Shown here: one piece after another, positions 48,683 to 53,301 of the stretch
Position numbering within the stretch: position 1 is the stretch's first letter
How the letters are laid out: every line of letters begins with the position of its first letter
Assembly: GCA_015066005.1 (NCBI GenBank)
Contig: SVPF01000015.1
Coordinates: forward strand, 1-53,301
DNA length: 53,301 nucleotides
Reading direction: 5' to 3'
Source: Oscillospiraceae bacterium
GTDB taxonomy: Bacteria > Bacillota > Clostridia > Oscillospirales > Acutalibacteraceae
Translations under genes and position numbers: made by a program
Notes under the pieces: generated by a model
Database searches by the model: none
Seen by the model: only the letters and a program-made list of their open reading frames with translations
What the model was told of the DNA's origin: nothing

Positions 48683-49801
48683 TTAAAGTTTTTTTGCAGC
48701 ATTTATTACCCTTAAAACTTCATTTTCGGTGTTGAATACCGAAAAGCTTGCCCTAAGGGTACCAAAATCGGTTGTACCAAGCATTTTATGCGCTGTCGGC
48801 GCACAATGAAGTCCCGCCCGTAAGGCAATTTCGTTTTTATCAAAATATGCGGCCGCCTCCTCACTTTTCAAACCCTTAACATTAAAGGGTAGAATCGGTG
48901 CATATTTATGCATAAAAGGCGGTTTGGTGTAAAGAATTATATTTTTACATCCCGAAAGCCCTTCATAAAGCATTTTTAAAAGCCGCATTTCTTTTTTGTA
49001 AATGTTTTCAATTCCCTGTTTTTTAACAAAATCAATTCCTGCCGAAAGTCCCGCAATTGCAGGCACATTAACAGTACCGCTCTCCAGCATTTCGGGCAAG
49101 GTATTCGGCTGTAAAAAATTAAGCGAGGATGTCCCCGTTCCGCCTTCAATAACTGTATTATCAATAGGCTTTCTGCAAACTAAAATACCCAGTCCCATTG
49201 GTGCATAAAGGCTTTTGTGGGGTGCCGCACATAGATAATCTATGCACATTTTTTGCATATTTATCGGCAAAATGCCCGCACCCTGCGCCGCATCAAGACA
49301 AAACAAAACCCCTCTTTTTTGGCAAATTCTTGCAACCTCTGAAAAAGGTAAAATTTGTCCCGTAACATTTGAAGCCGCCGTCATAATTACAAGCTTTGTA
49401 TTAACTTTAATTTTATCCTCAAAGTCCTTTATAGTGTCATTATCATTTTCAAAAACCTGCGCCGTAGAATAGCTTACACCCGTCTTTACAAGCGGGCGCA
49501 TTACCGCATTATGCTCTAGACTTGAAACAACAGCGTGGTCACCCTTTTTCAGTACACCCTTTATAACAAAATTAAGGCTTTGTGTGCAGTTTTGGGTGAA
49601 TACAACCTGCTCAGCCCCCTCTGCTCCAAAAAAATCGGCTGTTTTTTGGCGCGTTTTATAAACCAAATCTGCCGCCATGGTTGAAGGCTTATGCCCGCTT
49701 CTTCCAGGGTTTGCCGACAAGCTTAAAAGCGCATAATTCACCGCATTTATAACCGATTGCGGCTTGTGTCCGCCCGTTGCGGCATTATCAAAATAAATCA
49801 T
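48683..49801 (-). CDS. Cysteine desulfurase family protein (class V aminotransferase)
   Basis: The 372-residue PLP enzyme begins IYFDNAAT, has the PLP lysine in APHKSLYAPMG, and the catalytic loop Cys in RAGLHCAPTAHK, typical of NifS/SufS-like desulfurases and selenocysteine lyases of the family first noted as EF2568 in Enterococcus. ATG 49801 follows GGAGG; the frame extends 24 codons further through the terminator hairpin of the DUF3343 gene, which is not credible as coding. With the DUF3343 protein it resembles the pair found in selenium-labile-cofactor loci. Confidence 0.88.
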   Translation of the reverse strand: MIYFDNAATGGHKPQSVINAVNYALLSLSANPGRSGHKPSTMAADLVYKTRQKTADFFGAEGAEQVVFTQNCTQSLNFVIKGVLKKGDHAVVSSLEHNAVMRPLVKTGVSYSTAQVFENDNDTIKDFEDKIKVNTKLVIMTAASNVTGQILPFSEVARICQKRGVLFCLDAAQGAGILPINMQKMCIDYLCAAPHKSLYAPMGLGILVCRKPIDNTVIEGGTGTSSLNFLQPNTLPEMLESGTVNVPAIAGLSAGIDFVKKQGIENIYKKEMRLLKMLYEGLSGCKNIILYTKPPFMHKYAPILPFNVKGLKSEEAAAYFDKNEIALRAGLHCAPTAHKMLGTTDFGTLRASFSVFNTENEVLRVINAAKKL

Positions 49802-49817
49802 AAAAAAATCCTCCGAA

Positions 49818-49849
49818 AAAGAGCATCCCAAACCCTTGGAATGCTCTTT
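49818..49849 (-). terminator. Terminator between DUF3343 and desulfurase genes
   Basis: AAAGAGCAT (minus strand 49849-49841) faces ATGCTCTTT (49826-49818), extended by CCA/TGG, followed by TTTC. Read-through would supply the desulfurase gene whose ribosome site lies eight bases later. Confidence 0.8.
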
Positions 49850-49856
49850 AAAATAA

Positions 49857-50075
49857 TTATTGCTCTTCAGCAATTTTAAGAATTTTAACCCCGTTATTTT
49901 TCAAAATTTTCTCTGCTTCAGATACATTTTCGCTTATTATAAGCACATATCCGCACCCAAGAGTTTTATCACCGGTAATTCTTTCAATTTTAACCGAAAA
50001 GCCGTTTTTTCGCAATATATCCCTACCCTTTATAGCGTAGGTGACAGTTCCGGTAGCTATTACATATCTTTTCAT
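49857..50075 (-). CDS. DUF3343 domain protein
   Basis: The 72-residue protein matches DUF3343: a small alpha/beta fold (RYVIATGTVTYAIKGRDILRKNGF) with a single conserved Cys-Gly (TLGCGYVLII) and a final helix SEAEKILKNNGV. Proteins of this family occur beside EF2568-type desulfurases and in selenium-related loci, where a sulfur or selenium carrier role has been proposed. It precedes the desulfurase gene, separated by a hairpin. Confidence 0.85.
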   Translation of the reverse strand: MKRYVIATGTVTYAIKGRDILRKNGFSVKIERITGDKTLGCGYVLIISENVSEAEKILKNNGVKILKIAEEQ

Positions 50076-50127
50076 TTAAGTCACTCCGCTGTTACATAAT
50101 ATGCGAAGTTTTAAAAACTGACAAACT

Positions 50128-51156
50128 CTATTGCATTTCTTCCTTATAATATTTTATGGTTACAATTAAAATAATTGGCAAAATTATTAACCCCGCACCA
50201 CCGAAAAGCTTTAGCCCTAAATACATTGAAAACAGTATAAATAAAGGGTTTATGCCCATTTGCTGTGAAACAATTTTTGGTTCACAAAAATTGCGAATAA
50301 TCACAATTATTATATATAAAACCGCAAGACCGATTGCCAATCCGGTGCTTCCTGTAATGGCGCAGTAAACCGCCCAGGGCACCATTACTGCACCCGTTCC
50401 CAAAACAGGCAAAAAATCGATTAAAGCAATAAAAAACGCCCATAAATACGCATTTTTAACACTTAAAATACTAAGTCCAAGCCACAATTCAACAAAGGTT
50501 ATAAGCATTAAAATTAAATAACCCTTTATAATTTTTAAAACACTCTTAGTTAAAATATTTTTAATGCGATTAAACCGATTATAAAAGTCCTCACTGCATA
50601 ACGATTTTGCAAATTTTGAAAGCCCTTCAAAGTCCTTTGAAATATAGCACGCCGCCACAAGTGCAACCACACTGCTTAATAAAAACGACGGCAAATAGGT
50701 AACAGCTTTTTTGATTGCATCGGTTAAAAAGTCGGTAAGACTTTTTGCAAAGCCTTCCAAAACACCGCTTAGGGATAGCTTATAGTCCTGCGGAAAATAA
50801 CTTGACAGCCACCCTTCAATATTTTGAATTGCGCCTTTAAGGTTTGAAAAAATTTGCGGCAAATAATCAATTAGCCCCGCCGATGATATGATGAGGCGAT
50901 AAACCAAAAAAATAAGCCCTGCGCCTACACCTATATAAATACCCGCCGACAAAAGCACGGCACAAAACGGTTTTTTAATACCGCTTTTCTTGCTTAAAAA
51001 AGCGGCGGGTCTTTGGGATAATGTAGCAACAATAACCGACAATAAAAAAGGAAACATTTTTAAAAGCAAAAAACGGCTTAAAATTACCGCCGCCCCACCA
51101 ATTACGGCAATATATAAAAAGTTAATTAAAAAGCGTTTTTTTGCCTGTTGGTCCAA
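50128..51156 (-). CDS. ytvI: AI-2E family / sporulation membrane protein YtvI-like
   Basis: The 342-residue protein has about seven membrane helices, an amphipathic middle region and the C-terminal family signature (DFLPVLGTGAVMVPWAVY, then EPKIVSQQMGINPLFILFSMYLGLKLFG). The pattern fits YtvI, a mother-cell sporulation protein in Bacillus, better than AI-2 exporters. The TTG start has GGGTGATA five bases upstream. It is the window's only pointer to spore formation. Confidence 0.8.
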   Translation of the reverse strand: MDQQAKKRFLINFLYIAVIGGAAVILSRFLLLKMFPFLLSVIVATLSQRPAAFLSKKSGIKKPFCAVLLSAGIYIGVGAGLIFLVYRLIISSAGLIDYLPQIFSNLKGAIQNIEGWLSSYFPQDYKLSLSGVLEGFAKSLTDFLTDAIKKAVTYLPSFLLSSVVALVAACYISKDFEGLSKFAKSLCSEDFYNRFNRIKNILTKSVLKIIKGYLILMLITFVELWLGLSILSVKNAYLWAFFIALIDFLPVLGTGAVMVPWAVYCAITGSTGLAIGLAVLYIIIVIIRNFCEPKIVSQQMGINPLFILFSMYLGLKLFGGAGLIILPIILIVTIKYYKEEMQ

Positions 51157-51191
51157 ACTTTTATCACCCTTATTTATAAAATTTATGCAAC

Positions 51192-51209
51192 TTTTACATA
51201 TATGTAAAA
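51192..51209. promoter_or_regulatory. 18-bp perfect palindrome between divergent genes
   Basis: TTTTACATA and TATGTAAAA abut at 51192-51209, a perfect dyad 36 bases upstream of the ytvI start and 16 bases before the -35 box of the hom operon. It could be an operator for either direction; no family-specific motif is recognised. Confidence 0.45.
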
Positions 51210-51224
51210 AAGATACTTTAGGGG

Positions 51225-51253
51225 TTGATTTTTATCATTAAGTGTACTATAAT
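51225..51253 (+). promoter_or_regulatory. Promoter of the ACT protein-hom-aspartate kinase operon
   Basis: TTGATT (51225-51230), 17-base spacer, TATAAT (51248-51253), 33 bases before the ATG. The leader is too short for a riboswitch or leader peptide. Confidence 0.8.
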
Positions 51254-51285
51254 TAAATACAATAGTTTTTCTATGGGGGACACTT

Positions 51286-51729
51286 ATGAATAATTCAAGC
51301 TATTTTTTAGTGGATTCAAAAGTCCTGCCAAGTGTGTTTGAAGGCGTTATTTTAGCTAAAGAGCTTTTAGCCAACGGGCGTGCGCAAAATGCCAGTCAGG
51401 CGGCTAAAATGGCAGGCATTTCAAGAAGTGCCTTTTATAAGTATAAGGATTATGTTTTTAAATATTCCGAATCAAACCAAAAAACCCTTACACTTTTAGC
51501 AAAGCTTTCGGACAAGGCAGGTATGCTTTCTTCCCTTACAACCGCGCTGTATGAATACGGCGCAAATATTTTAACGGTAAACCAAGCCATTCCCGTTGAC
51601 GGCGCGGCCGCCGTTACCGTAACAATTAAGACCGACAAAATTACAGTTTCGGTTGATGAAATGCTTAAATCCATTAGGGGTATTGAAGGCGTTATTTCCA
51701 TTAAAAGCATGAACGGAGGGCAAAAATGA
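51286..51729 (+). CDS. ACT-domain protein, UPF0735/PheB-like
   Basis: The 147-residue protein has an N-terminal helix-turn-helix-like region (about 25-60, NASQAAKMAGISRSAFYKYKDYVF) and a C-terminal ACT domain (about 65-140, LTLLAKLSDKAGMLSSLTTALYEYGANILTVNQ). ACT domains bind amino acids, so it is a candidate amino-acid-responsive regulator. It overlaps hom by four bases; control of the threonine/methionine branch is plausible and fits its usual neighbourhood. Confidence 0.88.
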   Translation: MNNSSYFLVDSKVLPSVFEGVILAKELLANGRAQNASQAAKMAGISRSAFYKYKDYVFKYSESNQKTLTLLAKLSDKAGMLSSLTTALYEYGANILTVNQAIPVDGAAAVTVTIKTDKITVSVDEMLKSIRGIEGVISIKSMNGGQK

Positions 51730-52958
51730 TAAATATTGCCATTATGGGTCACGGTGTTGTAGGTTCGGGTGTGGCGGAAATTTTAATTAACCACAAGGAA
51801 AGAATTGAAACCCGTGTACAAAATAATATCAATGTTAAGCATATCCTTGATTTGAGGGATTTTGACGTTACCTACAGTGATAAATTCACTAAGGATTTTA
51901 ACGACATTTTAAATGATGACAGCGTTTCGGTTGTTGCCGAGGTTATGGGCGGAATTAATCCCGCTTACGATTTTGTAAAGGCTTGCTTAATGGCAGGCAA
52001 AAGCGTTGTAACCTCTAATAAAGAGCTTGTTGCCGCAAAGGGTGCTGAGCTTATAAAAATCGCAAACGAAAAGGGCGTTAGCTTTTTGTTTGAAGCAAGC
52101 GTTGGCGGCGGTATTCCCGTTTTACGCCCAATGGCTAACTGCCTTGCCGCAAATGAAATTGATGAATTTTGGGGCATTTTAAACGGAACAACAAACTATA
52201 TTTTAAATAAAATGATAGTGGATAATATGGACTTTGACACAGCGCTTAAGCTCGCGCAGGATTTAGGCTTTGCCGAAAGAAATCCCGCAGCCGATGTTGA
52301 AGGCCACGATGCCTGCCGCAAGGTTTGTATTTTAGCGGCCTTAGGCTTTGGCAAGCACGTTTATCCCGAACAGGTCAAAACCGAGGGCATAACAAATATT
52401 TCACTTGATGATGTTGAATATGCTGACGGCTTTGGCGCAGTTATAAAGCTTATCGGCCACGCCAAAAAACAGCCTGACGGTAAAATTACCGCTTCGGTCC
52501 GCCCAACGCTAGTTAGCCGCGAGCATATTTTATCAAGCGTGAACGGCGTGTTTAACTGTGTTGTTGTTAACGGTGACCAAACAGGCGAGGTTGCCTTTTA
52601 CGGCAAGGGCGCAGGCAAGGAAGCAACCGCAAGTGCTGTTGTAGCTGATATTATTGACGCCATTCGTCACGACGGTTATAAAAAATACCTTAACTGGAAG
52701 GATGGCGAAGAGGGTTATGTTATTAAGGATTGTGATGAAATCGGTATGTATTACATCACCTTAAAGGGTGATGATTACACCGCCCTGAAGCCTGAATTTG
52801 TTGCGGCCTTTAATAATTGCTTTGAAAGCTATGTAATGAACGAATTCCGTCAGGAAATTGCTATTTTAACCAAGGAAATGGCTGAAAGCGAGGTTTTAGA
52901 AAAGCTTCAGTCGTTATCACACCTTGAAAATTATAAAATTTTGCATACCATGCTCTAA
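51726..52958 (+). CDS. hom: Homoserine dehydrogenase
   Basis: The 410-residue enzyme reduces aspartate semialdehyde to homoserine. It has the NAD(P) loop IMGHGVVGSGVAEIL, SNKELVAAKG, the FEASVGGGIPVLRP segment, GILNGTTNYIL, the signature AERNPAADVEGHDACRKVCILA with catalytic Asp and Lys, and a C-terminal ACT domain. Threonine feedback is expected from the ACT domain. It is coupled to the ACT protein gene and followed 16 bases later by aspartate kinase. Confidence 0.96.
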   Translation: MINIAIMGHGVVGSGVAEILINHKERIETRVQNNINVKHILDLRDFDVTYSDKFTKDFNDILNDDSVSVVAEVMGGINPAYDFVKACLMAGKSVVTSNKELVAAKGAELIKIANEKGVSFLFEASVGGGIPVLRPMANCLAANEIDEFWGILNGTTNYILNKMIVDNMDFDTALKLAQDLGFAERNPAADVEGHDACRKVCILAALGFGKHVYPEQVKTEGITNISLDDVEYADGFGAVIKLIGHAKKQPDGKITASVRPTLVSREHILSSVNGVFNCVVVNGDQTGEVAFYGKGAGKEATASAVVADIIDAIRHDGYKKYLNWKDGEEGYVIKDCDEIGMYYITLKGDDYTALKPEFVAAFNNCFESYVMNEFRQEIAILTKEMAESEVLEKLQSLSHLENYKILHTML

Positions 52959-52974
52959 TACGGAGGTATTATAA

Positions 52975-53301
52975 ATGTCACTTATTGTTAAAAAGTTCGG
53001 CGGCTCGTCGGTTGCCAATGCCGAAAAGGTATTTAATGTTGCCAACATAATTATTGAGGATTATAAAAAAGGCAACGATGTCGTAGTTGTTGTATCAGCT
53101 CAGGGCGACACTACTGATGATTTAATCGACAAAGCAAAGGAAATCAACCCCAAAGGCCCTTCAAGGCGTGAAATGGATATGCTGCTGTCAGCAGGTGAAC
53201 AAATTTCAATTTCACTTTTGGCAATGGCAATTGAAAAGCTTGGCTACCCTGCCGTTTCACTTCTTGGCTGGCAGGCAGGCTTCCAGACCGACAGCCATTA
53301 T
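52975..53301 (+). CDS. Aspartate kinase, N-terminal part (runs off the window)
   Basis: From ATG 52975 (CGGAGG upstream) 109 codons stay open to the edge. The start SLIVKKFGGSSVANAEKV is the aspartate kinase signature KFGGSSV with its catalytic Lys, followed by VVVVVSAQGDTTDDLI and the MDMLLSAGEQISISLLA substrate motif. It would phosphorylate aspartate, feeding the asd product used by both hom and dapA. Whether it is fused or has ACT domains cannot be seen. Confidence 0.93.
   Translation, partial: MSLIVKKFGGSSVANAEKVFNVANIIIEDYKKGNDVVVVVSAQGDTTDDLIDKAKEINPKGPSRREMDMLLSAGEQISISLLAMAIEKLGYPAVSLLGWQAGFQTDSHY

Noticed and set aside
49802-49873. Longer N-terminus for the desulfurase starting at 49873
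   Set aside because: The extra 24 codons read through the terminator hairpin and lie before the clear GGAGG site at ATG 49801.

Overview
The window reads as a chromosomal segment of an anaerobic, low-GC Clostridia bacterium, most likely a gut Oscillospiraceae/Ruminococcaceae-type organism. The clues are a trimeric electron-bifurcating [FeFe]-hydrogenase locus, a citrate synthase of the anaerobic Re type, D-lactate dehydrogenase, a YtvI-like sporulation membrane protein, the CdaA/CdaR pair, TIGR04086 next to yajC, and Shine-Dalgarno sequences of the GGAGGTGAT kind with frequent TTG starts. No rRNA, tRNA or CRISPR was seen. Apart from the first ~1.2 kb, most of the window looks like core metabolism and housekeeping.

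Layout. 1-1.25 kb: the 3' end of a large serine recombinase (edge of an integrated element) followed by an array of about ten small hairpins. 1.27-5.7 kb: a transglutaminase-like protein, a CPBP protease, an acyl-ACP thioesterase with a WYL regulator, and a DUF4349 lipoprotein. 5.7-10.9 kb: a minus-strand operon of Re-citrate synthase, GntR regulator, aconitase and NAD(P) isocitrate dehydrogenase, i.e. acetyl-CoA plus oxaloacetate to 2-oxoglutarate. 11-19.6 kb: SLOG protein, endonuclease III, a PfoR-like PTS_EIIC_2 protein, D-lactate dehydrogenase, phosphatase, RuvX, a nested palindromic repeat, TIGR04086/YajC/Tgt, a membrane protein with a RanBP2-type zinc finger, and QueA. 19.7-22.5 kb: asd-dapA-dapB (lysine/diaminopimelate). 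22.8-31 kb: a ten-gene minus-strand hydrogenase operon in which hydC and the hydB/hydA genes are separated by what looks like a signalling module: two DRTGG proteins, two GHKL ATPases, a PHP phosphoesterase and a sensory-type H-cluster protein. 31.2-32.7 kb: an orphan peptide-binding lipoprotein.

32.7-42.05 kb holds a nine-gene minus-strand operon, nearly all genes overlapping by 1-20 bases, encoding every enzyme from erythrose-4-phosphate and PEP to phenylalanine and tyrosine, including an AroE-AroK fusion. Its leader contains a previously uncalled 23-codon peptide (41923-41994, TTG start) in which 8 residues are Phe or Tyr, followed by a strong terminator hairpin just before the first structural gene. 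This is a convincing ribosome-mediated attenuator sensing Phe/Tyr supply and is, to me, the most interesting item of the window.

42.1-48.6 kb is a cdaA-cdaR-small membrane protein-recD2-comF-mreB operon (c-di-AMP synthesis, recombination helicase, cell shape). 48.7-51.2 kb holds a cysteine-desulfurase-like enzyme with a DUF3343 protein (a pair known from selenium loci) and YtvI. The window closes with a plus-strand ACT-domain protein, homoserine dehydrogenase and the start of aspartate kinase, complementing the upstream asd-dapA-dapB genes for aspartate-family amino acids.
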